Positions 8,990-19,082 of a stretch of DNA of 46,452 bases are shown one piece after another. Made by a program: the position numbers and the translations under genes. Within the stretch, counting starts at the first letter, position 1, and each line of letters starts with the position of its first letter. A model generated the notes under the pieces. That model made no database searches and was not told where the DNA came from. It worked only from the letters and a program-made list of their open reading frames with translations. Origin of the DNA: Paludibacteraceae bacterium (GTDB taxonomy: Bacteria; Bacteroidota; Bacteroidia; Bacteroidales; Paludibacteraceae); NCBI GenBank assembly GCA_017630395.1, contig JAGBVI010000083.1, positions 1 to 46,452 of the forward strand, given 5' to 3'.

Positions 8990-9238
8990 ATGGAACAGAC
9001 AAAACATTATCAATGCTATGGAACTTGCTCAAGGATGATAACCGTAACAGTAGAAGAGGGTATCATTACAAACGTTCAATTTTACGGCGGTTGTCACGGA
9101 AACACGCAAGGAGTTGCTTCTCTTGTCAAAGGGATGAAAATTACAGATGCCATCACTAAATTAAGAGGTATTGATTGTGGCGGAAGGGGCACCTCTTGTC
9201 CCGATCAATTAAGCAAAGCTCTCGAACAATTTTTGTAG
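8990..9238 (+). CDS. TSCPD domain-containing small protein (TIGR03905 type)
   Basis: An 82-residue protein that is essentially one TSCPD domain, named after the motif GRGTSCPDQLSKAL near the C-terminus. Conserved cysteines are also present at CYGTCS near the N-terminus, GGCHGNTQG in the middle and IDCGGRGTSC. The domain occurs alone and at the C-terminus of some ribonucleotide reductases, where it may bind metal or nucleotide. The function of the stand-alone form is unknown. It has its own promoter, is divergent from the pit genes and convergent with the thiamine operon, and nothing nearby suggests a pathway. Confidence 0.85.
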   Translation: MEQTKHYQCYGTCSRMITVTVEEGIITNVQFYGGCHGNTQGVASLVKGMKITDAITKLRGIDCGGRGTSCPDQLSKALEQFL

Positions 9239-9264
9239 TTCAGTGCAATAGTTGTTAGTTTATT

Positions 9265-10644
9265 TCAGAAATGCCACATCGGTCCGCACCCCTTTCCTAA
9301 CTGCATGATGTGTGAGTTTTGTATGCATGAAGACAAATACTCTTTTGCCAATCGAACTGCCTCTGGTAAATTATTTCCAAGAGCCAAGTAAGTAGCTATT
9401 GCGGAGGACAAAGTACAGCCGGTACCATGCAGATTAGAGGAGATAATTTTTTGGTGTGAAAACAGGTGTACCTCTCCCTTATCACATAAAACATCAACCA
9501 TATCATCAGAATCAAGATGTCCACCCTTCAGTAAAACAGAACATTCTAACTGTTGCTCCAATTCTTGCGAAGATGAAATCATATCCTCAACAGAAGATAT
9601 ATTTTTAGACAAAATCCACTCTGCTTCATGTATGTTAGGAGTTATCAAATCCAATAGTGGAGATAGTCTTTGAATAATCTCTCTTCGCACCTCTATATTC
9701 ATTAATGTTTGACCGGTAGACGAAACCATAATAGGATCATACACCACATTGGGGAAAGAATATATTTGTAAAGCCTCTACAACAGCCTCAACACTATCTA
9801 AGGTTGGCAACATACCAATTTTTACGCCTTTGACAGAAAAATCCTCAGATACCACTCTTATTTGGTCCAACAAATCGTTCTTAGAGATTGGAATAAACCG
9901 CTCTACTCTCTGTGTATTTTGTATTGTCAATGCTGAGATAGCTGTCAGCCCATACCCTCCAATCGAAGATATAGTTTTCAAATCCGCTTGTACTCCTGCC
10001 CCGGAAGATGGGTCTGAACCTGCAATAGAAAGAATCGAAGGAATGGTTGCCAATTGTGCAGTTTTTATAACTGATTGAATATAGGAAACAAAATAAGGGG
10101 AATCCCAACGGCTCCAAATATCGCCAAGAAATACAGCTCCACCAAAGCCCCATGCAAAAACTTCTGCTAAGCGATCTTGTGTTATTCCTCCTAAAGCATA
10201 AACGGATTTATCAATAATTCCCTCTTGATGTGCTTTATCCAACTCGTCAGCAGTAAATGCACAAGAATAGCCTTCTTTAGATATACTATCAAAAATGGGA
10301 CTTAAAAATAGATAATCGTACACCGATTTATACAATTTCAGTTCTAAGAAGTTGTGACACGACCTACTCAATCTTCCTTTCCAACCTAAAGGTATAGTTT
10401 GATTTCTACTATTATGATGAATCCCTCCACAGCCATATTCATGAGCCAAATCGAAAAAATCATGCAGCACCATTTTTTCTCGCTCATCAGCTGAAAATGA
10501 AGACAAAAAGGTCCTCATCTCAGGCTCTTTTGCTTGAGGTTTTCGGACATGAAGATAAGTTATACCAAGTTGCAACAACACTCTAATTACCTCAACTTCA
10601 CCCACCCTCCAAAATGGTTCAGTTATTACTATTATTGCTTTCAA
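9265..10644 (-). CDS. thiD: TenI/ThiE-like domain fused to ThiD (HMP-phosphate kinase)
   Basis: A 459-residue two-domain thiamine enzyme. Residues 1 to about 195 are a ThiE/TenI-type TIM barrel (TYLHVRKP, GGIHHNSRN, RLSRSCHN, YLFLSPIFDSISKEGY, VYALGGI). Residues from about 205 (SILSIAGSDPSSGAGVQADLKT) to the end are ThiD, which phosphorylates hydroxymethylpyrimidine phosphate (GYGLTAISALTIQNT, YDPIMVSSTGQ, LLKGGH, HGTGCTLSSAIA). A genuine ThiE is encoded separately upstream, and the HLGxxD motif of ThiE is degenerate here (GGIHHNSRN). The N-terminal half is therefore more likely a TenI-type thiazole tautomerase than a second phosphate synthase. It is the last gene of the TPP-controlled operon, 4 nt after thiF. 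Confidence 0.88.
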   Translation of the reverse strand: MKAIIVITEPFWRVGEVEVIRVLLQLGITYLHVRKPQAKEPEMRTFLSSFSADEREKMVLHDFFDLAHEYGCGGIHHNSRNQTIPLGWKGRLSRSCHNFLELKLYKSVYDYLFLSPIFDSISKEGYSCAFTADELDKAHQEGIIDKSVYALGGITQDRLAEVFAWGFGGAVFLGDIWSRWDSPYFVSYIQSVIKTAQLATIPSILSIAGSDPSSGAGVQADLKTISSIGGYGLTAISALTIQNTQRVERFIPISKNDLLDQIRVVSEDFSVKGVKIGMLPTLDSVEAVVEALQIYSFPNVVYDPIMVSSTGQTLMNIEVRREIIQRLSPLLDLITPNIHEAEWILSKNISSVEDMISSSQELEQQLECSVLLKGGHLDSDDMVDVLCDKGEVHLFSHQKIISSNLHGTGCTLSSAIATYLALGNNLPEAVRLAKEYLSSCIQNSHIMQLGKGCGPMWHF

Positions 10645-10648
10645 TGGA

Positions 10649-11344
10649 TTAAAAATTTAATACGTGAGATTCGTATGTATCCATGTTGACAGACCAAAAT
10701 TTATCCACCAACAAATTATCACTTCCAACCAAAACTTTTATTACTTCATTAGCCATAACGCTACCTACAATCTGAGTTACTGTTCCCACTATAGCCCGTT
10801 CTTCTTCATTCAAATTCCATGAAAAAACAGCTAAAAAATCATCAAACGTACGAAGAGATTGAGGCATAGAAAAGAGAGAGACCAATCCACAAAAACCGCC
10901 TACGGCACCCATCAAATAGGGAATTTTATATGTTTGACAAAAATGAGCCAATAGGATTCTTGTTTCTAAATTATCAGTTGCATCAATAATAATGTCGTAG
11001 TCGCACATATTATCCCCTAAATTCTGCTCTGAAATTCTTTCTGAAATGGATTTCAACTTAACCTCGGAATTCAATTGTGACAATCTGCGAACTAAACACT
11101 CTACCTTAGGCAAACCTTGATCTGTCTCTGTATAGAATAACTGACGGTGCAGATTGGTTATATCCACGCAATCGTCATCAAAAACGGTAAGAGTTCCGAT
11201 GCCACCCCCCACCAATAGAGGTGCAACAACAGAACCTAAACCGCCTGCTCCAACCAATAACGCAGATGATTGAGCCAAACTAACCTGTCCCTTCTCGCCT
11301 ATTTCATTGAGAAGAATCTGTCTATGATAACGTCTATTTTGCAT
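10649..11344 (-). CDS. thiF: ThiF/MoeB-family adenylyltransferase for ThiS
   Basis: About 231 residues from the ATG at 11344; a GTG at 11353 would add three. It activates the C-terminal Gly-Gly of ThiS by adenylation. Visible motifs are the nucleotide-binding GAGGLGSVVAPLLVGGGIG (about 32-50), DDDCVDITNLHRQLFY, the GLPKVE segment and DIIIDATDNLETR. HRQILL near the N-terminus is also typical. The usual pair of CxxC zinc motifs of longer ThiF/MoeB proteins is not seen, and the protein ends shortly after the E1 core. It sits between thiH and the tenI-thiD fusion in one operon. Confidence 0.88.
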   Translation of the reverse strand: MQNRRYHRQILLNEIGEKGQVSLAQSSALLVGAGGLGSVVAPLLVGGGIGTLTVFDDDCVDITNLHRQLFYTETDQGLPKVECLVRRLSQLNSEVKLKSISERISEQNLGDNMCDYDIIIDATDNLETRILLAHFCQTYKIPYLMGAVGGFCGLVSLFSMPQSLRTFDDFLAVFSWNLNEEERAIVGTVTQIVGSVMANEVIKVLVGSDNLLVDKFWSVNMDTYESHVLNF

Positions 11345-11368
11345 AAAAAACACCTTAAATAAAATCTA

Positions 11369-12493
11369 CTAAACGACCAAATCAAATGCAGTATCCCAAT
11401 CTTTCCAAACCACCTCCAACCCATTTCTACGAAGAGATTGTTCAACCTCTTTTGCAGAACGATTATCACACACTTCAAACTGCGCCAAAGAGACAGGATA
11501 GGAGGCATACCCACCCGGGTCTGTCTTACTACCAGCACTCATAGTTGTAACACCAAGAGTTGCCATATTGTCTCTAAAACGAGCTGTTTCTCGTGTAGAA
11601 TATGAAATATCGACATCTCGTTCAAAAATTCTCATTGCAAAAGTCAGTTGGGCTAAATCCCGATCAGACATAATAACATTAGGCATAAACAACCCATTTT
11701 CTGCAGGACGCATTCTTGGGAAATTAACACTAAATTTTGTTTTCCAATAATATTTTTGCAAATATCGCAGGTGTAGAGCCATCATGGTCATATCTGTTCG
11801 CCAATCACGATCCAATCCAATCAACACCCCCAATCCAATAGAATGGACACCGGCTTGTCCCATTCTATCAAACGCATTCACTCTCCATTCAAAGTCGGCC
11901 TTGCGTCCTCTTGGGTGGTAGAGATTATAATCCTCTCTATGATATGTTTCCTGAAAACAGATTACACCATTAAGTCCATCAGAACGTAAAGAAAGATAAT
12001 CATCTGCCTCTAAAGGCATAACCTCAATTTTTAAGTTAGAAAAATAGGGTTTAGCCAACTGCAATGCTCTACGAATATACTCAACTCCGGCCTTTGCCGG
12101 ATTCTCTCCGGTTACCAATAATAAATTTTCGAACGGACCTAATCGTTTAATTGCCTGATACTCATTTATAATCTCCTCTTCAGTCAGAATAATTCTTTCT
12201 GTTTTATTTGCACAATTGAATCCACAATAAACACAAGAATTAACGCAAGAATTAGTCAAGTATAAAGGAACAAACATATATATATTCTTACCAAAACGCT
12301 CTTGAGTATATTGCCGACTCAACAGTGCCATATTTTCTAAATAAGGAGAAGCCGCCTCTGATATTAATGCCATAAAGTCATCTATATCACAATATCTTTT
12401 AGAAAGAGCTTTGCGAACATCTGCCTCTGTTTTCTGTTTGATTTTATCAGAAATTTCATTCCAATTCAAATCTTTCAACACATCTGAAAACAT
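11369..12493 (-). CDS. thiH: 2-iminoacetate synthase ThiH (radical SAM)
   Basis: A 374-residue radical SAM enzyme that cleaves tyrosine to dehydroglycine for thiazole formation. The iron-sulfur motif is visible as NSCVYCGFNC (Cx3Cx2C) around residue 90. LLLVTGENP, KIEVMPLEADDY and SIGLGVLIGLDRDWR follow, then the C-terminal FPRMRPAENG and MSAGSKTDPGGY segments typical of ThiH. Its start is 3 nt after the thiC stop. Use of ThiH rather than glycine oxidase ThiO fits an anaerobic lifestyle. Confidence 0.95.
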   Translation of the reverse strand: MFSDVLKDLNWNEISDKIKQKTEADVRKALSKRYCDIDDFMALISEAASPYLENMALLSRQYTQERFGKNIYMFVPLYLTNSCVNSCVYCGFNCANKTERIILTEEEIINEYQAIKRLGPFENLLLVTGENPAKAGVEYIRRALQLAKPYFSNLKIEVMPLEADDYLSLRSDGLNGVICFQETYHREDYNLYHPRGRKADFEWRVNAFDRMGQAGVHSIGLGVLIGLDRDWRTDMTMMALHLRYLQKYYWKTKFSVNFPRMRPAENGLFMPNVIMSDRDLAQLTFAMRIFERDVDISYSTRETARFRDNMATLGVTTMSAGSKTDPGGYASYPVSLAQFEVCDNRSAKEVEQSLRRNGLEVVWKDWDTAFDLVV

Positions 12494-12496
12494 AAC

Positions 12497-14155
<1,659 letters not shown>

Positions 14156-14929
14156 TTACAGAAATGATGTTAATGGAGAGGATGGATTGACCTCAATAGG
14201 AGTCATTATAGAGGTTGTACAGCCGGCATTATAAGCCTCTCTTCCAGCTTTAACAGCCCAAGCAAATGCCTTTGCCATCCGTATAGGGTCATCTGCAATT
14301 GCGATTGCAGTATTAACCAAGCAAGCAGAGACACCCATTTCCATTGCTTCAGCGGCATGACTTGGTAGTCCGATACCTGCATCCACCACCACAGGAACAG
14401 AGGATTGCTCTACAATAAGGCGAATAAACTCTTTGGTTAGCAAACCTAAATTACTACCTATTGGTGCAGCCAAAGGCATTACTGCAGCCGCACCAACCGC
14501 CTCCAATTGCCTACATAAAATTGGGTCTGCCTGACAATAAGGTAAAACCACAAAGCCCTCTTTTACTAAAATTTCTGTAGCTTTTAATGTCTCTACACTA
14601 TCCGGCAAAAGATGGCGTGGATCCGGATGAATTTCCAATTTCAACCAATTGGTTCCAAATGCTTCTCGCGCTAAACGTGCTGCCATTATAGCCTCTTCTG
14701 CGCAACGAGCTCCGGAAGTATTCGGAAGAAGTTGAATGTGGTCATGACGAACATGTACTAACATATCATCTTGCTCATCCTCTAAATCAACTCGCTTCAT
14801 TGCTATTGTAACCATTTCAGACTCGGAAGCTAATATTGCTTGCTCCATTACCAAATTTGAAGGAAACTTACCCGTACCAACAAATAATCGTGATTTAAAC
14901 TCTTGACCTGCAATTATTAAATTATCCAT
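14156..14929 (-). CDS. thiG: Thiazole synthase ThiG
   Basis: A 257-residue TIM-barrel enzyme that builds the thiazole phosphate ring from DXP, ThiS thiocarboxylate and dehydroglycine. The start [23 protein letters not shown] and the [15 protein letters not shown] segment with the Schiff-base lysine (about residue 97) are characteristic. [32 protein letters not shown] and [20 protein letters not shown] are also present. It overlaps the end of thiE by 8 nt, so translation is probably coupled. Confidence 0.96.
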   Translation of the reverse strand: MDNLIIAGQEFKSRLFVGTGKFPSNLVMEQAILASESEMVTIAMKRVDLEDEQDDMLVHVRHDHIQLLPNTSGARCAEEAIMAARLAREAFGTNWLKLEIHPDPRHLLPDSVETLKATEILVKEGFVVLPYCQADPILCRQLEAVGAAAVMPLAAPIGSNLGLLTKEFIRLIVEQSSVPVVVDAGIGLPSHAAEAMEMGVSACLVNTAIAIADDPIRMAKAFAWAVKAGREAYNAGCTTSIMTPIEVNPSSPLTSFL

Positions 14930-15551
14930 AAACTTGACGATTGATTTCTTTTAAAATTAAAGCTATTTCATGAGACGGATTATTCGCATTTAAGACGCTA
15001 CCGGATAACGCGATTCCATTAACACCTAATGCAAATAAGGAGGAAATATCACTTCGCTCAATTCCTCCTATTGCAACAAGAGGAACATCTATATTTTCTT
15101 TAATCATATCTAAAATGATTTTTCGCAAACCATCTTCCCCTAAAATTGGACTTAAATTCTTCTTGGTTGTTGTAAATCGAAACGGTCCACAACCAATGTA
15201 GTTCACCCCATCATGATAAAGGTGCTTTATATCTTCAAACGAATTTGCCGTTCCTCCGATAATAAACGAATCGCCTAAATACCTTCTGGCCTCCTTGATA
15301 GGCATATCATTTTTCCCAAGATGTACACCATCAGCGTTTACTATTTTGGCAACATTTACATAGTCATCTATAATAAAAACCGCATTATAGTCATTGCATA
15401 ATTTTTTCACCTTCCATGCGACCTCTTCAACCTCCGTAGGAGAAGCATTTTTCATTCGGAGCTGTACCCACCTACAGCCACCGGAGAGAGCAAGTTTTGC
15501 ACTCTCAACATGAGACAAACAATTGGTCTCTTGCGTAATAAACTGTAACAT
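14922..15551 (-). CDS. thiE: Thiamine phosphate synthase ThiE
   Basis: A 209-residue TIM barrel that joins HMP pyrophosphate and thiazole phosphate. Diagnostic motifs are [29 protein letters not shown] (HLGxxD), [26 protein letters not shown] with the phosphate-loop Thr residues, and VPLVAIGGI. In contrast with the TenI-like domain at 9265-10644, all expected ThiE residues are present, so this is the active synthase. Its start lies 3 nt after the thiS stop and its end overlaps thiG. Confidence 0.94.
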   Translation of the reverse strand: MLQFITQETNCLSHVESAKLALSGGCRWVQLRMKNASPTEVEEVAWKVKKLCNDYNAVFIIDDYVNVAKIVNADGVHLGKNDMPIKEARRYLGDSFIIGGTANSFEDIKHLYHDGVNYIGCGPFRFTTTKKNLSPILGEDGLRKIILDMIKENIDVPLVAIGGIERSDISSLFALGVNGIALSGSVLNANNPSHEIALILKEINRQVYG

Positions 15552-15554
15552 AAA

Positions 15555-15752
15555 TCACCCTCCACACACACCTTTAACGACTACAATACTCAACCCTTCA
15601 GAGAGGGAAATAAACTCCCATTGCGAACGAGGAATAACCTGACTCGCAACAGCCACTGCAACTCCCTTTTCAGGAATTGCCAACTCACACATTAATTGAA
15701 ACAAATTGATTGCCGTTGTTTCTACTTCTTTGTTATTTACAAATACTCTCAT
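15555..15752 (-). CDS. thiS: Sulfur carrier protein ThiS
   Basis: A 65-residue ubiquitin-like protein whose C-terminus ends in CGG, the di-glycine adenylated by ThiF and converted to a thiocarboxylate as sulfur donor for ThiG. The start MRVFVNNKEVET and the segment GVAVAVASQVIPRSQWE are typical of ThiS. It is the first gene after the TPP riboswitch. Confidence 0.93.
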   Translation of the reverse strand: MRVFVNNKEVETTAINLFQLMCELAIPEKGVAVAVASQVIPRSQWEFISLSEGLSIVVVKGVCGG

Positions 15753-15854
15753 AATTTATCAGTAAATAAAACAAAGAGTGCCACAATATGAGAAAGAAAC
15801 TCATCGGCGAAAAGAATGTATCTATGGCAACGTCTATAAAAGACATATAGCCTT

Positions 15855-15936
15855 TCACAATTCCTACGGCAGTATTAACTGCATCAGGTTCGAGGGTATA
15901 ATCTCAGCTTTTTACAGCACCCCTTTGTCTTAATAT
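15855..15936 (-). promoter_or_regulatory. TPP riboswitch (THI element)
   Basis: Read on the minus strand this region contains the conserved THI-box pieces in order: GGGGTGC (15918-15924), CTGAGA (15900-15905), ACCCTCGAACCTGAT (15884-15898), the GCAGTTAATACTGC hairpin (15869-15882) and CGTAGGAA. These form the thiamine pyrophosphate aptamer. It lies about 100 nt upstream of thiS and would repress the whole thi operon when TPP is abundant. The expression platform between aptamer and thiS was not resolved. Confidence 0.95.
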
Positions 15937-15942
15937 TTTCGG

Positions 15943-15950
15943 CAAAGTTA
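15943..15950 (-). promoter_or_regulatory. Candidate -7 element of the thiamine operon
   Basis: CAAAGTTA on the + strand reads TAACTTTG on the minus strand, matching TAnnTTTG. It lies just upstream of the riboswitch aptamer, so transcription would start near 15936. No clear -33 TTTG is seen at 20 bp; that area is a long A run. Confidence 0.5.
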
Positions 15951-16023
15951 AATGAAAGTTCTCATATAAAAAAAAAAAAAACAGGTAAAATTCTATGTTT
16001 TTCCAATAGCCTATGCAGCACGA

Positions 16024-16656
16024 TTAAAATGAAAAAGAGTCCAAAACGTCGCTTACAACCCCTCTCCAATCTTCTCTATTTTGAGGTTGATAGACATGAA
16101 ATCCCAATTTACGACCCATTTCCACATTACGACTTCCATCGTCTATAAAAAGGGTTTCCTCTGGTAGTAATGGAGCTTCGGCTATAACCCTATCGAAAAT
16201 TTCTTTAGAGGGTTTAGTTACGCCTATTTCATACGAACAAAACATTTTGTCAAAATAATAATTCAAAGGTTTCCCATATTCAGAAAAAGATGAGGAACGA
16301 GCCCAGTCCATAACAAACGGATTAATATTGCTTAGTAAAAACAAATTATACCCTTTAAGTCTCAATTCTTCTAAAAAGTCCAATTTAAAAAGTGGCGTTT
16401 TTTCCACGATTGATAACCAAGCTGCTTCCACCTCGTTATCAGAAACCCCTCTCCCTACATTATCAGAAATTTTTTGACAAAACTCATTGCGAGACAATTT
16501 TCCCTCTTCTAAATCCAAGAAAAAACCATTTTGGGTATATAAGTTCAATAGACTAGCCACATCCTTCAAGCCCAATTTTTCAAATTCAGAAATAGCTCGA
16601 GGCAAATCAGCATCAATAATCACTCCTCCAAAATCAAACAATAGATTCTTTATCAT
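16024..16656 (-). CDS. HAD-superfamily phosphatase (YihX/epoxide-hydrolase-like subfamily)
   Basis: A 210-residue HAD hydrolase. Motif I is FDFGGVIIDAD near the N-terminus; here the residue two after the nucleophile Asp is Gly, as in HAD-IA proteins of the YihX type. Motif II is FLLSNIN and motif III the lysine in VTKPSKEIFD, with motif IV FIDDGSRNVE. Such enzymes dephosphorylate small sugar phosphates or nucleotides; the substrate is unknown. It lies 114 nt downstream of the small membrane-anchored gene, across a GGTGAG..CTCACC hairpin (16736-16751), and may be transcribed separately. Confidence 0.85.
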   Translation of the reverse strand: MIKNLLFDFGGVIIDADLPRAISEFEKLGLKDVASLLNLYTQNGFFLDLEEGKLSRNEFCQKISDNVGRGVSDNEVEAAWLSIVEKTPLFKLDFLEELRLKGYNLFLLSNINPFVMDWARSSSFSEYGKPLNYYFDKMFCSYEIGVTKPSKEIFDRVIAEAPLLPEETLFIDDGSRNVEMGRKLGFHVYQPQNREDWRGVVSDVLDSFSF

Positions 16657-16669
16657 GATAAATAATATA

Positions 16670-16755
16670 TGGTGAGTACTGCAAATACACTTTACGAAAT
16701 TGTTGAATATATTTCGAGAAGATTGCTGCGCGAAAGGTGAGAGAACTCACCCTAT
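16670..16755 (-). repeat. Copy of the recurrent motif plus GGTGAG/CTCACC hairpin
   Basis: The reverse complement of 16670-16690 (GTGTATTTGCAGTACTCACC) matches 79-98 (GTGAATTTATAGTACTCACC) at 16 of 20 positions. A TATTTCGAG (16710-16718) and a perfect hairpin GGTGAGAGAACTCACC (16736-16751) follow. The stretch lies between the HAD gene and the small membrane protein gene. Confidence 0.45.
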
Positions 16756-16770
16756 AACAACAATCATTAC

Positions 16771-17274
16771 TTACAACTCATTATATTCCGTTTTTGTTCC
16801 AACAAATTTAATGATAGATTCAGGAGAAGCAGGAAAAGTTTTCATCAATTCCAGAATCTCCATTTCATCCATTTTTGCCAATAAATCCGAGAGGTTGTAT
16901 TTAAAAATTCCCTCATAAAGAAAATTTCCATCCATAGGATTCATATGTAGCTCAGAAAGCACAGAATTCATTTCAACACCCGAATGATTCAAAACACAAA
17001 TAATAGAATCAGATGGCAACAACTCCACTGCGCTCATTACCGAAAAATTAAATGTCAACGGCAAGTCATGCTCTCTGAGGTGAGTCAAAAAAACAGCCGA
17101 TAGTATAGGTGAATAATCAATATTTTGGATAGGAAGCGACATCAAACAAACATCATCAGCCCTATATAAAGTCCAATTATTCTCATGTTTCGCCATAGGT
17201 TTATAATGGACAAAGGCAAAAAAAGCCACTCCCAACAAAAGAAGTCCCAAAAGAAAAATTCCCCAACGCTTCAT
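16771..17274 (-). CDS. Hypothetical protein with N-terminal membrane anchor
   Basis: I do not recognise the family. The 167-residue protein starts MKRWGIFLLGLLLLGVAFFAFVHY, a signal anchor or uncleaved signal peptide. A soluble domain of about 140 residues follows, probably outside the inner membrane, with three cysteines, one of them in the signal region's vicinity (DDVCLMS). It starts 3 nt after the pyrD stop, so it is co-transcribed with pyrK-pyrD, but nothing in it points to pyrimidine synthesis. Confidence 0.65.
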   Translation of the reverse strand: MKRWGIFLLGLLLLGVAFFAFVHYKPMAKHENNWTLYRADDVCLMSLPIQNIDYSPILSAVFLTHLREHDLPLTFNFSVMSAVELLPSDSIICVLNHSGVEMNSVLSELHMNPMDGNFLYEGIFKYNLSDLLAKMDEMEILELMKTFPASPESIIKFVGTKTEYNEL

Positions 17275-17277
17275 ACT

Positions 17278-18192
17278 TTATCCCACTTTTAGAGCCCCCA
17301 CAATTTCACTTACGGAAGAACAACCATGTCTTTCTAAGTAATTCTTTATACCATCTGCCACTTTTAAAGCCGTTGTTGGATCAATAAAATTAGCAGTACC
17401 TATTTGGATGGCAGAAGCACCTGCCAAGAAAAACTCAATCGCATCTGTAGCATTCATTATTCCGCCCAAACCAATAATAGGGATCGAGACTGCTTTAGAG
17501 ACTTGCCACACCATTCTCAAAGCAACAGGTTTTACGCAAGGACCGGATAATCCGCCTGTAATGGTTGACAGTAAAGGTACTTGTTTTTCAGCATCAATAG
17601 CCATTCCCATCAAGGTATTAATAAGAGAAACCGCATCAGCACCCGCCTCCTCTACAGAGCGAGCAATTGCAGCAATATCCGTTACATTCGGAGACAATTT
17701 AACAATAAGCGTCTTATCATACACCTTCCTAACAGCCTCAACCACCGCATGAGCCCCTTCGCAAGTTGTTCCAAATGCCATTCCTCCCTGTTTAACGTTA
17801 GGACACGAAATATTTAACTCTATTGCTGGAATTTCTTTAAGAGCATTGATTTTAGCAGCTGTTGCCACATAATCTTCAATACACGCACCCGAAACATTAA
17901 CAATCATATTGGTATCGATATCCTTGATAGTAGGATATATATGTTCTACAAAGTAATCCACACCTTTGTTTTGCAACCCCACACAATTCAACATTCCGGA
18001 AGGAGTTTCAGCCATGCGCGGATAAGGATTTCCCTCACGATGATTAAGAGTTGTACCCTTCACAATGATTCCACCAATCTGACTAATATCCATAAAATCA
18101 GCATACTCAGTACCATAACCAAAAGTACCGGAAGCAGTCATAATGGGATTCTTCATTACAAGATTCCCTATTTTTGTCTTTAAATCTACCAT
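17278..18192 (-). CDS. pyrD: Dihydroorotate dehydrogenase B, catalytic subunit PyrD
   Basis: A 304-residue FMN-binding TIM barrel that oxidises dihydroorotate to orotate. Visible segments are [53 protein letters not shown] with the catalytic-loop Cys, [27 protein letters not shown] and [22 protein letters not shown]. The serine of class 2 enzymes is replaced by the Cys typical of class 1. It overlaps pyrK by 7 nt, which fixes it as the NAD-dependent type 1B enzyme. Confidence 0.95.
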   Translation of the reverse strand: MVDLKTKIGNLVMKNPIMTASGTFGYGTEYADFMDISQIGGIIVKGTTLNHREGNPYPRMAETPSGMLNCVGLQNKGVDYFVEHIYPTIKDIDTNMIVNVSGACIEDYVATAAKINALKEIPAIELNISCPNVKQGGMAFGTTCEGAHAVVEAVRKVYDKTLIVKLSPNVTDIAAIARSVEEAGADAVSLINTLMGMAIDAEKQVPLLSTITGGLSGPCVKPVALRMVWQVSKAVSIPIIGLGGIMNATDAIEFFLAGASAIQIGTANFIDPTTALKVADGIKNYLERHGCSSVSEIVGALKVG

Positions 18193-18956
18193 TTCAAATT
18201 TTTTATATTAAACACCGGACCATCAGAACAAACACATTTATGACCTACAGAAGTCTCTGTCACACAACATAAACAAGCGCCTAAACCACAAGCCATTTTA
18301 TTTTCTAACGAAACCTCACAATCCACGCCTTCTTTTATTGCAAAAGAGGCTACACTTTTCATCATAGGAGTAGGTCCACAAGTATAAATTCTAGCATATC
18401 TCTGTTTTCTCAATACAGAATGATTGGTAACATACCCTGTCTCACCCTCTGAACCATCTTCTGTAGTAACATACACATCACCATATTTACGAAACTCATC
18501 TAACAACAATAAACCGGAAGCAGTTCGAGCTCCCAAAAGGTAATCAATCTGAAAACCATCTCTTTTCAACTCTGCCCCCAACATCAACAAAGGAGCAATA
18601 CCAACACCACCTCCTACTAATAAAACCTTATCGCGAGCATTAGTAGGTTTAGAAAAACCATTCCCTAACGGCATAATTATGTTTACGACATCACCTGCTT
18701 TTAACGTCGAAAGATGATTAGTACCATCACCTACTAATTGAATAAGCAACCATAACTCATTTGTTTTATAATCGACAAAATTAATGGATATTGGACGACG
18801 TAAAAAAACGGTTGGAGTGTGGTCTATACGAACTTCAACAAATTGTCCGGGCACCACTCCTGGAAGTTTTTCGTTGGATGTTAATTTCATCAATATATGG
18901 TTCTCACCAATAAACCGATTTTCTGTAATCGTTAAGTCTAAGAGATGTTTTTTCAT
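18186..18956 (-). CDS. pyrK: Dihydroorotate dehydrogenase B, electron transfer subunit PyrK
   Basis: A 256-residue flavoprotein that passes electrons from PyrD to NAD. It has the FAD-binding motif FLRRPISI, the ferredoxin-reductase-like [14 protein letters not shown] and [13 protein letters not shown], and YTCGPTPMM. The C-terminal [2Fe-2S] cluster motif is [10 protein letters not shown] followed by a fourth cysteine in HKCVC. It is first in the pyrK-pyrD-hypothetical transcript. Confidence 0.94.
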   Translation of the reverse strand: MKKHLLDLTITENRFIGENHILMKLTSNEKLPGVVPGQFVEVRIDHTPTVFLRRPISINFVDYKTNELWLLIQLVGDGTNHLSTLKAGDVVNIIMPLGNGFSKPTNARDKVLLVGGGVGIAPLLMLGAELKRDGFQIDYLLGARTASGLLLLDEFRKYGDVYVTTEDGSEGETGYVTNHSVLRKQRYARIYTCGPTPMMKSVASFAIKEGVDCEVSLENKMACGLGACLCCVTETSVGHKCVCSDGPVFNIKNLKW

Positions 18957-18984
18957 TTCTATACTAAATAAATATTTATTTTTA

Positions 18985-18992
18985 CAAATATA
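18985..18992 (-). promoter_or_regulatory. Candidate -7 element of pyrK-pyrD
   Basis: CAAATATA on the + strand reads TATATTTG on the minus strand, matching TAnnTTTG, about 30 nt upstream of the pyrK start. No good -33 element is seen at the expected distance. Confidence 0.4.
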
Positions 18993-19057
18993 AGAAGCAA
19001 ATTGAGAAGGTTTAGAATTTTTCTCAAAAAATTTCTATTACCTCCTATTTTTTTTAC

Positions 19058-19065
19058 TACCTTTG
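19058..19065 (+). promoter_or_regulatory. Candidate -7 element of dnaX
   Basis: TACCTTTG followed by C matches the Bacteroidota -7 consensus. Transcription would start near 19072, only about 11 nt before the ATG at 19083. This argues against the longer open frame that begins at 19002, upstream of this promoter. Confidence 0.6.
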
Positions 19066-19082
19066 CAAAAAAGCTAAAAGAT

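Noticed and set aside
9749-10078. 109-codon open frame antisense to the tenI-thiD fusion
   Set aside because: Overlaps the ThiD domain, which is strongly supported by motifs; no independent promoter or start signal.
15955-15985. Long A run before the thiamine operon as a simple-sequence switch
   Set aside because: The tract lies upstream of the probable -7 element, and nothing else suggests phase variation; a homopolymer in AT-rich DNA is the simpler view.
16736-16751. GGTGAGAGAACTCACC hairpin as a terminator
   Set aside because: Stem of six or seven pairs but no T run on either strand; more likely part of the repeat family.
19002-19082. 27-codon N-terminal extension of DnaX
   Set aside because: It would start upstream of the TACCTTTG promoter element and adds residues with no DnaX similarity; the core begins at MGDYVVSARKYRPS.
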